Below, one piece after another: positions 8,242-17,533 of a stretch of 44,439 bases of DNA; within the stretch, counting starts at the first letter, position 1, and each line of letters begins with the position of its first letter. The notes beneath the pieces are model-generated. The model saw only the letters and a list, made by a program, of their open reading frames with translations. It was not told the DNA's origin and searched no databases. Both the position numbers and the translations under genes were made by a program. Origin of the DNA: Sporolactobacillus terrae DSM 11697 (GTDB taxonomy: Bacteria > Bacillota > Bacilli > Bacillales > Sporolactobacillaceae); the NCBI RefSeq assembly GCF_000648615.1, contig NZ_JFZC01000043.1:1-44439 (forward strand). Reading direction: 5' to 3'.

Positions 8242-11200
8242 TTAACCTGCTTTCTCCGAAGGGCTCTTCACCTGCTCAATACCGCTAAGCAGTTTCGTGA
8301 CTTCCTTCAGCATCGGCTCGGTATGACGCGCATCACGTTTAATCGTCACTTTCATTTTTGTACCCTCGCTGCCGAGCGCAACACCGTTGCCCATTTTGCT
8401 CACCGCTTTAAATAGCGATTCACGATCAAGCGCCTTCCAGCCCATCTCCGAAAAAATAATCGTGGTTTGTGCGCCTTGCTGTTTGATTTCCTCAATCATC
8501 AAAGTATTCGCACGTACACGCATCTCAGCTACTTTAAACAGATCGGCAACCTCGCGCGGGTAATCGCCAAAGCGGTCAATCATCTCATCGCGCAATTCGG
8601 CGATATCCTGCAATGATTCAGCCGATTTGAACCGTTTGTACATATCAATCTTCTGCAGCGAGTCGTCAAGATACGCATCCGGAATATAAGCATCCGTATC
8701 CATTTCAATCGTGACCTTAGGCGGACGCGGTGCGGCGGCCTGCGTTTTATCTTTACTGCTGCGCTCGGCGATCGCGTCTTGAAGCATCTGCGAGTACAGA
8801 TCAAAGCCGACCGAATCGATGAATCCGTGTTGCTGCGCGCCGAGCAGATTGCCGGCGCCGCGAATTGACAAATCACGCATTGCGATCTTAAAGCCGGAGC
8901 CGAGCTCGGTAAACTCTTTAATGGCTTGCAGCCGCTTTTCGGCTACTTCATTCATAACCTTGTCGCGCTGATAGGTGAAATAGGCATACGCAACGCGGTT
9001 TGAACGTCCGACACGACCGCGCAGCTGATACAGCTGCGACAGCCCCATCCGATCAGCGTCATAGACGATCAATGTGTTCACATTCGGAATATCAACGCCA
9101 GTCTCAATAATGGTTGTGCTGACCAGTACATCCGCATTTCCATCAAGAAAATCAATCATTGCCGATTCAAGTTCCGATTCTTTCATCTGGCCATGAGCAA
9201 ACGTTACCGAGGCATCCGGGACCAGAGTTGAGATCATCTCCGCCATTCTCTGAATCGTCTCAACGCGGTTATAGAGGAAGTATACCTGGCCGCCGCGTGC
9301 CATTTCCCGCTCAATGGCTTCGCGGATCAGCGCTGCATTGTATTCCATAACAAAGGTCTGAACCGGAAAACGGTTTTCCGGCGGTGTTTCAATAATTGAA
9401 AGATCGCGTACCCCAAGCATCGACATATGCAGCGTCCGTGGAATCGGCGTTGCAGTCAAGGTCAATACATCGATATTGGCCTTTAGCTGTTTAATTTTTT
9501 CTTTATGCGTTACGCCAAACCGTTGCTCTTCATCCACAATCAGCAGACCAAGATCTTTGTACTGAACATCCTTAGACAATAAGCGATGCGTGCCGATGAC
9601 TAGATCAACCGTACCGTTTTTCAAACCTTTAAGCGTTTCCAATTGTTCTTTTCGCGAACGGAAACGGCTAAGCAAACCGATGGTTACTGGAAAATCTTCA
9701 AAACGTTCACTTGCTGTCTCGAAATGCTGCTGCGCAAGAATTGTCGTCGGCACAAGGAACGCCACCTGTTTCCCATCGGCAATGGCTTTAAATGCCGCAC
9801 GCAAAGCGACCTCCGTTTTTCCGTAACCGACATCGCCGCACAGCAATCGATCCATTGGCTTTTCTTTTTCCATATCGCGTTTGATTTCCTCAATTGCCTG
9901 AAGTTGGTCAACGGTTTCCTGATAGGGGAAAGCCGCATCAAAATCATGCTGCTCTGCTCCATCCTTGCTGAATGCGTATCCTTTGCTGGCTTCGCGTTTT
10001 GCATAGAGCTTGATCAAGTCATCAGCGATATCCTGAATAGACGAGCGCGCCTTGCGCTTAACCTTCTTCCATTCACTTCCGCCAAGCGAATAAATTTTTG
10101 GTTCTTTGCCTTCTGAACTGACGTATTTTTGAACTTGGTCGATATGTTCAATCGGGACGTAAAGTTTATCATTTCCCTTATAGATAATTTCAAGATAATC
10201 TTTATGAATGCCGTTTACTTCCAGTGTTTCAATCCCGGTGTAGCGGCCGATCCCATGATCAACATGCACGACATAATCGCCGACGTTCAATTCGTTATAG
10301 CTCTTCAGTCGCTCAGCATTGGATAGCTTCTTCCCACGTCTCGCAGGCTTTGCTGTTTTTTTGGTAAATACTTCTCGCTCTGTAATGACCGCGATCTTCT
10401 TCAGCGGCAGTTCAAAACCGTTTTCAAACTGACCGACTGTGATTTGACTGATTCCATGAACCGGAAGTGTATCCGGAGCGACAAGTTCTGCCGGCACACC
10501 ATAATCCGACAACACACGTTCCAATCGTTTCGCTCGCTCCGAATCGGAAGCAAGGAAGACGACCGCAAAATCGCCTTTTTTCCAGCGCTCAGCCTCTGTT
10601 TTAAGCAACTGAATTTGTCCATGAAAATTCTGCATCGTGCGGCACGTCATGTTGATGACATTCTGCGGCTGGAACTGGCCATGATAACGAAGAAACAATG
10701 AGAGCAGCAGCAACGGCTGATTGAGCCGTTCGGTTAATTCATGCCATTCCATTGTCATTGGCAGATCGCCGACGAGCTCCCCGCGCTGCAGCAGATCAAC
10801 ACGCCATTCGGCTTCCTCATGGTCCAGTTGTTCGGCCATTTCCTGAATGCGGCTGATCTCATCAAAAATGATCAATGCGTCCTCGGGCAAATAGTCATGA
10901 AACGTTGTTTGTTTGCTGTAGAATAACGTCGCGTATTTAATCATCCCGTTAAAAGGCTGATTTTGCCTTAACGCCTCAAGTTCGGCTTCGGTATGTTCAT
11001 TGATCAGTTCCTTAACCTTCTGGTCGGACATCTTTTTCAAGGCACGTGCCCGTTCGCTTTCCAAGCCTTCTGCGGCTGTCGTAAAGTTTTCATCGTAGAG
11101 CAACAATTCACGTGCAGGCCCAATCAAAACGGGACCGCGAATCATATCCAGCGAGCGCTGCGTTTCACTATCAAAGAAGCGAACCGAGTCGATCTCATCA

Positions 11201-11796
11201 TCGAATAGTTCAATACGAACCGGGTGCTCTTCCGTTAAGGGATAGATATCGATAATGCCGCCGCGAATACTGAATTGTCCGGGTCCGGTGACCATCGATT
11301 CACGCTCATAACCGATTGCCGTCAGCTTGCGCAGCAGTTCATCCAATTGAACCGTTTTTCCGCTTTCAAAGTGCAATAAGCTCGCTTTCCATAGATAAAG
11401 CGGGGCCAGCAGTTTCTTCAGCCCAGCTGCCGGTATGATGATTAATCCCTTTTTTTTCTGGGCCAGGTGGTTGAGCACATCAATACGCTGGGCCAGCAAT
11501 TCAGGACTGGCGACCGCCAGTTCAGAAGCAATTAAATCATTTGCAGGATAAAGGAACAGTTCCTCTGCGTCGATGAGCCCCTCTAGATCGTTATAGAGCT
11601 TCTGCCCTTGAAACAAGTTATGGGTCACCACAACCGTTGTTTGGTTTCGCTTTTCATAAAGCGCTGTGATCCACAGTGCTTTTGCCCCCCCCGACAGTCC
11701 GGACACGAGCTGCTGTTTCATCCCCTGCCGATAACCATCAAGAACGGTCTGTATTTCGTTAATCTTTTGCTGATAGTATTGGCTCAGCCCAAGCAT
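8242..11796 (-). CDS. mfd: Transcription-repair coupling factor Mfd
   Basis: Mfd removes RNA polymerase stalled at lesions and recruits UvrA. At 1184 residues it is full length. Order of domains: UvrB-homology region (about 1-340), RNA-polymerase interaction/CarD-like domain around 495-560 ([26 protein letters not shown]), RecG-like translocase with Walker A ([18 protein letters not shown]), DEEQ box ([11 protein letters not shown]), [10 protein letters not shown], and motif VI region [17 protein letters not shown], then the TRCF C-terminal domain. GAGG lies ten bases before the ATG. In B. subtilis fin lies just upstream; it is missing here. Confidence 0.97.
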   Translation of the reverse strand: MLGLSQYYQQKINEIQTVLDGYRQGMKQQLVSGLSGGAKALWITALYEKRNQTTVVVTHNLFQGQKLYNDLEGLIDAEELFLYPANDLIASELAVASPELLAQRIDVLNHLAQKKKGLIIIPAAGLKKLLAPLYLWKASLLHFESGKTVQLDELLRKLTAIGYERESMVTGPGQFSIRGGIIDIYPLTEEHPVRIELFDDEIDSVRFFDSETQRSLDMIRGPVLIGPARELLLYDENFTTAAEGLESERARALKKMSDQKVKELINEHTEAELEALRQNQPFNGMIKYATLFYSKQTTFHDYLPEDALIIFDEISRIQEMAEQLDHEEAEWRVDLLQRGELVGDLPMTMEWHELTERLNQPLLLLSLFLRYHGQFQPQNVINMTCRTMQNFHGQIQLLKTEAERWKKGDFAVVFLASDSERAKRLERVLSDYGVPAELVAPDTLPVHGISQITVGQFENGFELPLKKIAVITEREVFTKKTAKPARRGKKLSNAERLKSYNELNVGDYVVHVDHGIGRYTGIETLEVNGIHKDYLEIIYKGNDKLYVPIEHIDQVQKYVSSEGKEPKIYSLGGSEWKKVKRKARSSIQDIADDLIKLYAKREASKGYAFSKDGAEQHDFDAAFPYQETVDQLQAIEEIKRDMEKEKPMDRLLCGDVGYGKTEVALRAAFKAIADGKQVAFLVPTTILAQQHFETASERFEDFPVTIGLLSRFRSRKEQLETLKGLKNGTVDLVIGTHRLLSKDVQYKDLGLLIVDEEQRFGVTHKEKIKQLKANIDVLTLTATPIPRTLHMSMLGVRDLSIIETPPENRFPVQTFVMEYNAALIREAIEREMARGGQVYFLYNRVETIQRMAEMISTLVPDASVTFAHGQMKESELESAMIDFLDGNADVLVSTTIIETGVDIPNVNTLIVYDADRMGLSQLYQLRGRVGRSNRVAYAYFTYQRDKVMNEVAEKRLQAIKEFTELGSGFKIAMRDLSIRGAGNLLGAQQHGFIDSVGFDLYSQMLQDAIAERSSKDKTQAAAPRPPKVTIEMDTDAYIPDAYLDDSLQKIDMYKRFKSAESLQDIAELRDEMIDRFGDYPREVADLFKVAEMRVRANTLMIEEIKQQGAQTTIIFSEMGWKALDRESLFKAVSKMGNGVALGSEGTKMKVTIKRDARHTEPMLKEVTKLLSGIEQVKSPSEKAG

Positions 11797-11821
11797 CGGC
11801 TAACCTCACTTTCTAGGACTT

Positions 11822-11853
11822 GGCTCAGCAAAGCCACCGGCGCAGGCTGAGCC
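11822..11853 (-). other. Inverted repeat in the mfd leader
   Basis: Perfect eight-base arms GGCTCAGC (11822-11829) and GCTGAGCC (11846-11853) with a 16-base loop, 26 bases before the mfd start. No T-tract follows, so it is not a standard terminator. The rest of 11854-11975 shows no gene. Confidence 0.45.
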
Positions 11854-11975
11854 CTGTTCATGCGTATACAATCCCCTTCGCTTCCCTCGCTCTTTTTGCA
11901 CGGCATCATTTTGCCAGAAAAATGAGTGGAATTGGAAACGTTGGCGATCTCTTTGTCCTTTGTGTTACGAAACCG

Positions 11976-12001
11976 AAAAATGCTTTGGCAGATGCCAAAG
12001 C
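11976..12001 (-). terminator. Intrinsic terminator of pth
   Basis: Minus-strand stem GCTTTGGC-ATCT-GCCAAAGC followed by ATTTTT, 68 bases beyond the pth stop. Confidence 0.78.
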
Positions 12002-12068
12002 CCTGTACGGTTACATCAGAACCTGATTCTATAAAAAATAACTTCTATGATTATGCCCTTTGGGAAAA

Positions 12069-12647
12069 TTACTTATTCGAATTATACATGTTCATAAGCT
12101 GTGAAAAAGGCTGCGTCAGCCATGCTTTTGCCGCCGAAGCAGAGCGTTCGATTGCAGCATCAATCGCTATCCGATCATCGCCTTGGAAACCTTGCAATAC
12201 ATAGCGAACGACCGCTTCGCGCGTATGCTGCGGATGTCCGATTCCTACTTTAATACGTGCAAACGCCTGAGTGCCAACGTGCTGAATGACAGATTTAATG
12301 CCGTTATGACCGCCAGCACTTCCCTTTTGCCGCAAGCGAATCTTGCCAATCGGCAGATCCATGTCATCTTGAATAACCAAAAGATCATCGGTATCCGATT
12401 TAAAAAAACGCAGCAGCGGGCCAACCGCTTCACCGGATGCGTTCATATAAGTAAGTGGCTTCACAAGCAAAACGTCCGTTTCACCAATTTTCCCTTTGCC
12501 AAACAACGCATTAAACTTATTCTTGGTTAAGCGGATCGATTCCTGCTCGGAAAGATAGTCAATCACTTCAAAACCTATATTATGTCGTGTATGGGCATAT
12601 TCAGAACCTGGATTTCCCAAACCAACAATCACTTTCACAGTATTCAC
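12069..12647 (-). CDS. pth: Peptidyl-tRNA hydrolase (SpoVC)
   Basis: Pth cleaves the ester between peptide and tRNA in prematurely released peptidyl-tRNA. The protein has 192 residues (family 185-195). Catalytic His is in YAHTRHNIGFEV (about residue 22), Asp in QDDMDLPIG (about 95), the active-site Asn in TYMNASG and in GGHNGIKS. The position downstream of ctc is as in B. subtilis, where the gene is called spoVC because a mutation blocks sporulation. Confidence 0.97.
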   Translation of the reverse strand: MNTVKVIVGLGNPGSEYAHTRHNIGFEVIDYLSEQESIRLTKNKFNALFGKGKIGETDVLLVKPLTYMNASGEAVGPLLRFFKSDTDDLLVIQDDMDLPIGKIRLRQKGSAGGHNGIKSVIQHVGTQAFARIKVGIGHPQHTREAVVRYVLQGFQGDDRIAIDAAIERSASAAKAWLTQPFSQLMNMYNSNK

Positions 12648-12759
12648 TCACCTTCAATGGAAGCTGGGTTTTTCGTTCATTACTTTATGACCCACCGACA
12701 ACCCTATGCCGTTGTTCTGCTTTTTTAGTGCCTAACCCAGCGCTTCGGCTGTTCGCTGC

Positions 12760-12865
12760 TGCGGGCAGTCTGAGAGCTTTCGTATGCGCGCATGATCTTC
12801 GAGACTCCCCTTTTATACCGCTTGCCTCATCCAGCACGCTCAAGATCATAAACTTCCTGATCTGT
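12760..12865. repeat. Degenerate copy of the dispersed repeat (copy 4)
   Basis: Only the end next to the ctc terminator is clearly related (CAAGATCATAAACTT-CTG-T-TGTAAAAA compared with CAAAATCATAAACTTTCTTTACCTGCAAAAA in copy 2, written here with gaps). The remainder (GCGCGCAT, CTTCGAGACTCCCC) is only vaguely similar. Confidence 0.4.
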
Positions 12866-12907
12866 AAAAAAGGTGTCTCAAAGTTAAAAACAGACTTTTG
12901 AGACACC
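12866..12907 (-). terminator. Intrinsic terminator of ctc
   Basis: Minus-strand stem GGTGTCTCAAAAG / CTTTGAGACACC with a T-run of six. The same GTCTCAAAG arm recurs in the ksgA terminator at 20527-20571. Confidence 0.9.
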
Positions 12908-12940
12908 CTCTCTTTCCCTAATCAAATCAGAAACGCTTCG

Positions 12941-13567
12941 TTATTCTGCAGCGTCGGTACTTGTCGGTTCAGCCGCCGTATCCTCAGCAGTTTCTTCTTC
13001 AGGTGCAGCTGCTTCTTGAGAACCATAAGAAAGAGAAACAATTGCGTCTTCAGCATCGCCGAGAATCGTATAGTCCTTAGCAGTGGAAGCAAGGTCACTG
13101 ATGCGGATTGAATCGCCAACGCTTAATTTGGTTACATCGACTTCAATCGCACTTGGCAGTTTGTTCGGCAACGCGCGAACAGTCAGTTCAGACAATTGAT
13201 TGTTCAATACGGCATCGCCGGATTCAACTTGTTCGACACCCTTCAGGATAACCGGAACAACGGCATCAATTTCTTCATTCATATTAATTTCGAGAAAGTC
13301 AATATGGCGAACGTTGCCTTTGAGCGGGTCAAATTGCAGATCGTGCGCCATAACGGTATATTTCTTCTTTCCTTCGATAGCCAAGTTGATGATGGCATTG
13401 CGTCCTTCATCGCGGAACAGCTTGTCAATCGCTTGAGCATCAACGGCTAGTCCTTCATTTCCTACGGTTTTTCCGTAAACAACGGAAGGAACTTTACCTT
13501 CTTTTCTTAACTGCTTCGTATATGACTTCTTGTAGTTATTACGAATTGCCGCATTTAATGTTGCCAT
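12941..13567 (-). CDS. ctc: Ribosomal protein L25 / general stress protein Ctc
   Basis: L25/TL5 binds 5S rRNA in the large subunit. The 208-residue protein is the two-domain CTC form: N-terminal 5S-binding domain (about 1-93, MATLNAAIRNNYKKSYTKQL, VVYGKT, VMAHDLQFDPLKGNVRHIDF) and C-terminal beta-domain, ending in an acidic Ala/Glu/Thr tail. The ATG at 13567 gives the family start MATL; a GTG at 13579 overlaps the ribosome site AAAGGAA. In B. subtilis ctc is sigma-B induced; I see no convincing sigma-B site here. Confidence 0.95.
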   Translation of the reverse strand: MATLNAAIRNNYKKSYTKQLRKEGKVPSVVYGKTVGNEGLAVDAQAIDKLFRDEGRNAIINLAIEGKKKYTVMAHDLQFDPLKGNVRHIDFLEINMNEEIDAVVPVILKGVEQVESGDAVLNNQLSELTVRALPNKLPSAIEVDVTKLSVGDSIRISDLASTAKDYTILGDAEDAIVSLSYGSQEAAAPEEETAEDTAAEPTSTDAAE

Positions 13568-13662
13568 GCGCGCGTGCACTTCCTTTCAACTCATCCATCT
13601 TTAGAATTTTTACCAAGCATAAGAAATCTAACCCTGTATCAACACATTACTTCAGTCCTAGG

Positions 13663-14613
13663 TTAGTTAAACAACCGGCTGACTGAAAGTTTCTCATGAA
13701 TTCGGATGATTGCTTCTCCAATCAACGGTGCAACAGACAATTGCACAATCTTATCAATCTTCTTTTCTTCCGGCAACGGAATGGTATTCGTTACCACAAG
13801 CTCGCTGATTGCAGAACCCTGAATACGTTCAATAGCAGGACCCGATAACACAGGGTGTGTACAGCAAGCATACACCTTTTTCGCGCCGCGCTCAACTAAG
13901 GCGTTTGCAGCAAGCGTAATCGTTCCCGCCGTATCGATAATATCGTCGATGATAATGCACGTTTTATCCTGAATATCGCCAATAATGTTCATGACTTCCG
14001 AAACATTCGGACGCGGGCGACGTTTGTCAATGATGGCAATCGGCGCTTTCAAGCGATCAGCCATCTTGCGGGCGCGCGTGACGCCGCCATGATCTGGAGA
14101 AACCACAACGATATCATCAAGCTGCTTACTCATGAAGTATTCCGACAGCGTCGGAACACCAAGCAGCTGGTCAACCGGGATATCAAAGAATCCTTGGATT
14201 TGCGGTGCGTGAAGGTCAAGGGTCAAAACGCGTGTAGCCCCTGCAGTCTCAAGAAGATTTGCAACCAGCTTTGCAGTGATCGGTTCGCGTGCACGCGCTT
14301 TGCGATCTTGACGCGCATAGCCGTAGTACGGAATCACCAAGTTAATCGTCTTAGCCGATGCCCGTTTTAATGCATCGATCATAATCAGCATTTCCATCAA
14401 GTGCTGGTTAACCGGGTCACTCGTTGATTGAATAACATATACTTCGCTGCCGCGAATACTTTCTTCGATACTGATTTGAATTTCACCGTCGCTAAAGGAC
14501 GAAACAAGACATTTTCCCAATTTAATGCCGATATGTTCTGCAATCTGCTTTGCAAGATCAGGATTGGAATTGAGACTGAATACTTTCAAATTTGGATCTA
14601 AATAGCTGACCAT
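13663..14613 (-). CDS. prs: Ribose-phosphate pyrophosphokinase
   Basis: Makes PRPP from ribose 5-phosphate and ATP, feeding purine, pyrimidine, His, Trp and NAD synthesis. The protein has 316 residues, the usual length for class I enzymes. Visible motifs: flexible loop [23 protein letters not shown] loop [13 protein letters not shown], and [20 protein letters not shown] precedes the ATG. It lies 97 bases after glmU, as in B. subtilis (gcaD-prs). Its neighbour purR uses PRPP as effector. Confidence 0.98.
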   Translation of the reverse strand: MVSYLDPNLKVFSLNSNPDLAKQIAEHIGIKLGKCLVSSFSDGEIQISIEESIRGSEVYVIQSTSDPVNQHLMEMLIMIDALKRASAKTINLVIPYYGYARQDRKARAREPITAKLVANLLETAGATRVLTLDLHAPQIQGFFDIPVDQLLGVPTLSEYFMSKQLDDIVVVSPDHGGVTRARKMADRLKAPIAIIDKRRPRPNVSEVMNIIGDIQDKTCIIIDDIIDTAGTITLAANALVERGAKKVYACCTHPVLSGPAIERIQGSAISELVVTNTIPLPEEKKIDKIVQLSVAPLIGEAIIRIHEKLSVSRLFN

Positions 14614-14709
14614 CGAATGGTTCCCTCCAGTTAATGGTTTACCCAGTGCTTTTCTGCATCTTTTAGTTATTATTTTTGAGCGTTGGGATCTTGCCGCAGC
14701 CTTGCCGCT

Positions 14710-15801
14710 TTAAGGGGTTGGCCCGCTCCGTTCTCCAATGTCCGTGTTCAACGTGTCAGTAAAACTGCCCACTTTAGCCTGATCATGGATCTTGGACAGC
14801 GGGCGAATGTAGGCAAACGGACCAATCTGTACTCGATTGCCAATCGTACTTCGCTCAAGCACGGATTGATCAATTGTCGTTTCATCGCCAATGACGCAAT
14901 CGCGAATTTGCGTGTTGGCTCCAATGACACAGTTCTCGCCGATTTGCGTTTTTCCTGAAATCACTGTTCCCGGATAGATGACCGTATCCTTTCCGATCGT
15001 ACATGTTGGCGCGAGATAGGTGCGCTCCGGATCAATAAGTGATACACCTTGTTTCATCATGGTGCAATTAATGCGTGCCTGCATATATTTCCCCGCAGCC
15101 GACAATTGAATTCGGTCATTAACACCGACCGTCTCTTCAAAATGCTCCGTGGTATAAGCAATAACTTTCTCAGATCCCCGGACAAGCATACCAATGACAT
15201 CAGGAAGATAGTATTCGCCTTGAGCATTATTGTTCTTTACCTGGCCAAGCAACTGGAACAACCGTCGATTATCAAAACTATAGATTCCTGTATTAATTTC
15301 TGTTACTTTTTTTTCTTCAGAAGTGGCATCCTTTTCTTCGACAATTTTCGCTACATTGCCAAAACGATCCCGTATCACGCGTCCATAGCCCGTCGGCTGC
15401 AACGTGTTCGCTGTAAGCACCGCAGCAGACGCGTTTTTCTTTTCCTGAATTTGAATCAGTTTTTCGATCGTCTGGTGTGTGATGAGCGGTGTGTCGCCGC
15501 AGAGCACAACCGTCGTTCCATCAAGGTCGGCAAGTTGTTCAGCTGCTTGCAGCACGGCGTGACCCGTCCCCAGCTGCTGACGTTGAAACAGACATTCAGC
15601 ATCTTTGCCCACTTCGGCTTTGACCGCATCGGCACCGTGACCGACAATCACATAGGTTTTGGAAAAATTCACCTGAGTCACTTCGTCCACGACATGGCGA
15701 ATCATTGATTTCCCGCAAACCTTGTGAAGTACTTTGTGTACCTTCGACTTCATCCTTGTTCCTTTTCCGGCAGCAAGAATGATCGCAAAGCGATTTGACA
15801 T
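14710..15801 (-). CDS. glmU: GlmU, C-terminally truncated (uridyltransferase domain plus start of the beta-helix)
   Basis: Normal GlmU (about 456 residues) acetylates GlcN-1-P and then makes UDP-GlcNAc. The ATG at 15801 (MSNRFAIILAAGKG) follows GGGGGTTCATT. The frame has 363 residues. The N-terminal pyrophosphorylase is intact: LAAGKGTRMKS, QLGTGHAV, LCGDTPL, INTGIYSF. The left-handed beta-helix begins at about residue 240 and keeps the IRP motif, but ends soon after HDQAKVGSF with TDTLNTDIGERSGPTP and TAA. The conserved region with the catalytic His (HLSYIGDA-type), Tyr, Asn and the CoA-binding residues is absent. In the +1 frame the sequence continues to TAA at 14670 with a basic tail ([12 protein letters not shown]) that resembles GlmU C-termini. 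An internal deletion plus frameshift, or an assembly error, would explain this. Confidence 0.85.
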   Translation of the reverse strand: MSNRFAIILAAGKGTRMKSKVHKVLHKVCGKSMIRHVVDEVTQVNFSKTYVIVGHGADAVKAEVGKDAECLFQRQQLGTGHAVLQAAEQLADLDGTTVVLCGDTPLITHQTIEKLIQIQEKKNASAAVLTANTLQPTGYGRVIRDRFGNVAKIVEEKDATSEEKKVTEINTGIYSFDNRRLFQLLGQVKNNNAQGEYYLPDVIGMLVRGSEKVIAYTTEHFEETVGVNDRIQLSAAGKYMQARINCTMMKQGVSLIDPERTYLAPTCTIGKDTVIYPGTVISGKTQIGENCVIGANTQIRDCVIGDETTIDQSVLERSTIGNRVQIGPFAYIRPLSKIHDQAKVGSFTDTLNTDIGERSGPTP

Positions 15802-15845
15802 AATGAACCCCCATAGCATTTGCTGATCCTTAGCGTCCATTTTAG

Positions 15846-15874
15846 ACTATAGCTTAAAAACAGCCCTTTTTCAA
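15846..15874 (-). promoter_or_regulatory. Sigma-A promoter of glmU-prs
   Basis: Minus strand TTGAAA (15874-15869), 17 bases, TATAGT (15851-15846), about 45 bases before the glmU ATG. Confidence 0.75.
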
Positions 15875-16047
15875 GATCGTCCAAACGAAAAACGAATTGC
15901 TGTACGATCTTGCCGTTTCCCCCGTCTCAACGAGTAAATTTGCCATGTCTTTACAGGATCTCTCTAAAACTTATGAGCGTCCGTCTGCATATGTGTCTTG
16001 CCGGTTAACCGATCAGAAAATCCTATCATGAATGTTTCTAATTCTAA
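15875..16047. other. Gene-free stretch upstream of the glmU promoter
   Basis: Between the spoVG terminator and the glmU promoter I see no gene. A short direct repeat is present (GATCGT near 15874-15880 and again as GATCTTG near 15914), and nothing else stands out. Confidence 0.4.
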
Positions 16048-16076
16048 GAAAAAAAGAACCTAATCGGCTCTCTTTT
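16048..16076 (-). terminator. Intrinsic terminator of spoVG
   Basis: Minus-strand stem AGAGCC-GATTA-GGTTCT (one G-T pair), flanked by A-rich and T-rich arms (T7). Confidence 0.75.
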
Positions 16077-16167
16077 CTCAGATGTGTTCATAAAATGAAG
16101 TGGAATGATACAGATCAACAGAACAAAAAGATTTAAAAGCTGCCTAGAAGTGCTGCTTCTGCAGTTT

Positions 16168-16458
16168 TTATGAAGCTCCTGCTTGCTCAAAAGAAGGATC
16201 CTCTTCACACGCGTGTTCATATTCATTCAGAATTGCGGACTGTATTTTCTCTCTAGTTCCGGATGTGATGGGGTGGCAGATATCCCTAAATTCCCCGTCC
16301 GGTGTCCGTTTGCTTGGCATCGCTACGAAGGTTCCGTTATTTCCATCGATCACACGAATATCGTGAACAACAAATTCTTTGTCAAAAGTGATCGAAGCAA
16401 TCGCCCTCATTCGCCCGTCAGTATGCACAAGTCGCAATCTGACATCTGTTATTTCCAT
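16168..16458 (-). CDS. spoVG: SpoVG, RNA-binding regulator
   Basis: SpoVG affects asymmetric septation, capsule and virulence genes and binds RNA/DNA. The ATG at 16458 ([26 protein letters not shown]) gives 96 residues (B. subtilis 97) and has GGGTGG upstream; a frame open to 16569 covers the promoter and is not coding. Conserved core: [36 protein letters not shown]. yabJ, which precedes spoVG in B. subtilis, is missing, so purR is the direct neighbour. Confidence 0.97.
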   Translation of the reverse strand: MEITDVRLRLVHTDGRMRAIASITFDKEFVVHDIRVIDGNNGTFVAMPSKRTPDGEFRDICHPITSGTREKIQSAILNEYEHACEEDPSFEQAGAS

Positions 16459-16509
16459 TAGTAAGACACCACCCTTTTCCCTAATGCGTAACTCATGGTT
16501 CTTACTACT

Positions 16510-16538
16510 TGTTTCAACACAAAAGTGGGAAATCCTGC
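16510..16538 (-). promoter_or_regulatory. Sigma-H promoter of spoVG
   Basis: Minus strand GCAGGATTT (16538-16530), 14 bases, GAAACA (16515-16510). Consensus RnAGGAwww and GAATww. The -35 nonamer and the spacing match what I recall of the B. subtilis spoVG promoter. AT-rich DNA lies upstream (16540-16575), where AbrB acts in B. subtilis. Confidence 0.75.
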
Positions 16539-16622
16539 TAATAGGAAAAAGAAATATGAATATTTTCAATCAATTTTGACACACACCGAACATCATAGCG
16601 ATTCTGATGCCCGATCTTTTGT

Positions 16623-17471
16623 TTATACGTTTGTTGGGTTCACGTGCTGCTTCGGCAGCCAATCATATACGTTACCGTTTTCAATGATCGGCGTTTCCTG
16701 ACGATCAGGGATGGCTAATTTAAGCAGTGATACATAACGGTCGACCAGTTTCGGTTGTTCTTCCTTTGTTTCAACCAACACCGCCATGCCGGCAACTTCC
16801 GCACCGAATTCCTGAATCATACTTGTCATGCCCTTCATCGTTCCTCCCGCTTTCATAAAGTCATCGACAATGAGGACACGTGCATGTTCCTTCAGACTTC
16901 TTCGTGGCAGAACCATCGTTTGGATCCGTTTTGAGGATCCGGATATGTAGTTAATACTTACCGTAGAGCCTTCCGTTACCTTGCTGCTGCGCCGCACGAT
17001 CACAACAGGAATGCTGCGCTGCGAAGCAACGGCATAGGCGAGCGGAATCCCTTTGGTTTCCATCGTCATGACCGCGTCCAGTTTCTCATCAATAAAAACC
17101 GAAGCAATCAGACGTCCAATCGCATTGATATACGCCGGCTTGCCAAGCAAATCGGTCATATAAAGATAGCCGCCCGGGAGAAGCCGATCCTTTTGCGTCA
17201 TTTGCTGGCGCAGAGTGCCCAGCAGCCGTTCAACTTCCGCAAGTCCCATATACGGCATATAGCAGACGCCTCCAGCAGCCCCTGCCTGTGTTTGAAGACG
17301 ACCAATTTCCTGAGACTCAAAATTCTCTTTAATAATCGTCAGATCTTCGCTGATCGAGGATTTGGCCGACTGATACCGTTCCGAAAAATAGGAAAGCGAG
17401 ATCACTTGTTGAGGATGCCGCAACAAATACGCCGTCATATCAACAAGTCTGCTGCTCCGCTTAAGTTTCAT
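16623..17471 (-). CDS. purR: Purine operon repressor PurR
   Basis: Gram-positive PurR represses purine genes through PurBoxes and is relieved by PRPP. The protein has 282 residues: winged-helix N-terminus (about 1-73, RSSRLVDMTAYLLRHPQQ) and a phosphoribosyltransferase-like domain with the PRPP loop VLIVDDFMKAGGT at about 200. The second of two adjacent ATGs (17471) is preferred because GGAGG is then six bases away. It starts about 55 bases after ispE, over a PurBox-like pair, so autoregulation is likely. Confidence 0.96.
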   Translation of the reverse strand: MKLKRSSRLVDMTAYLLRHPQQVISLSYFSERYQSAKSSISEDLTIIKENFESQEIGRLQTQAGAAGGVCYMPYMGLAEVERLLGTLRQQMTQKDRLLPGGYLYMTDLLGKPAYINAIGRLIASVFIDEKLDAVMTMETKGIPLAYAVASQRSIPVVIVRRSSKVTEGSTVSINYISGSSKRIQTMVLPRRSLKEHARVLIVDDFMKAGGTMKGMTSMIQEFGAEVAGMAVLVETKEEQPKLVDRYVSLLKLAIPDRQETPIIENGNVYDWLPKQHVNPTNV

Positions 17472-17483
17472 CATGTTCCTCCA

Positions 17484-17533
17484 AAACCCGAATATTTTAA
17501 AGCAATTCTACACCATTATTCGTATTTAAACAA
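17484..17533 (-). promoter_or_regulatory. purR promoter with a PurBox-like inverted pair
   Basis: Minus strand: -35 TTGTTT (17533-17528), 17 bases, -10 TAGAAT (17510-17505). Box 1, AAATACGAATAAT (17527-17515), matches AWWWCCGAACWWT at 11 of 13. Box 2, AATATTCGGGTTT (17496-17484), matches the inverted form at 11 of 13. They are 18 bases apart (usually 16-17). The -35 overlaps the ispE stop. Confidence 0.6.

Noticed and set aside
15049-15708. Plus-strand 219-residue open frame inside glmU
   Set aside because: Antisense shadow of the conserved uridyltransferase domain.
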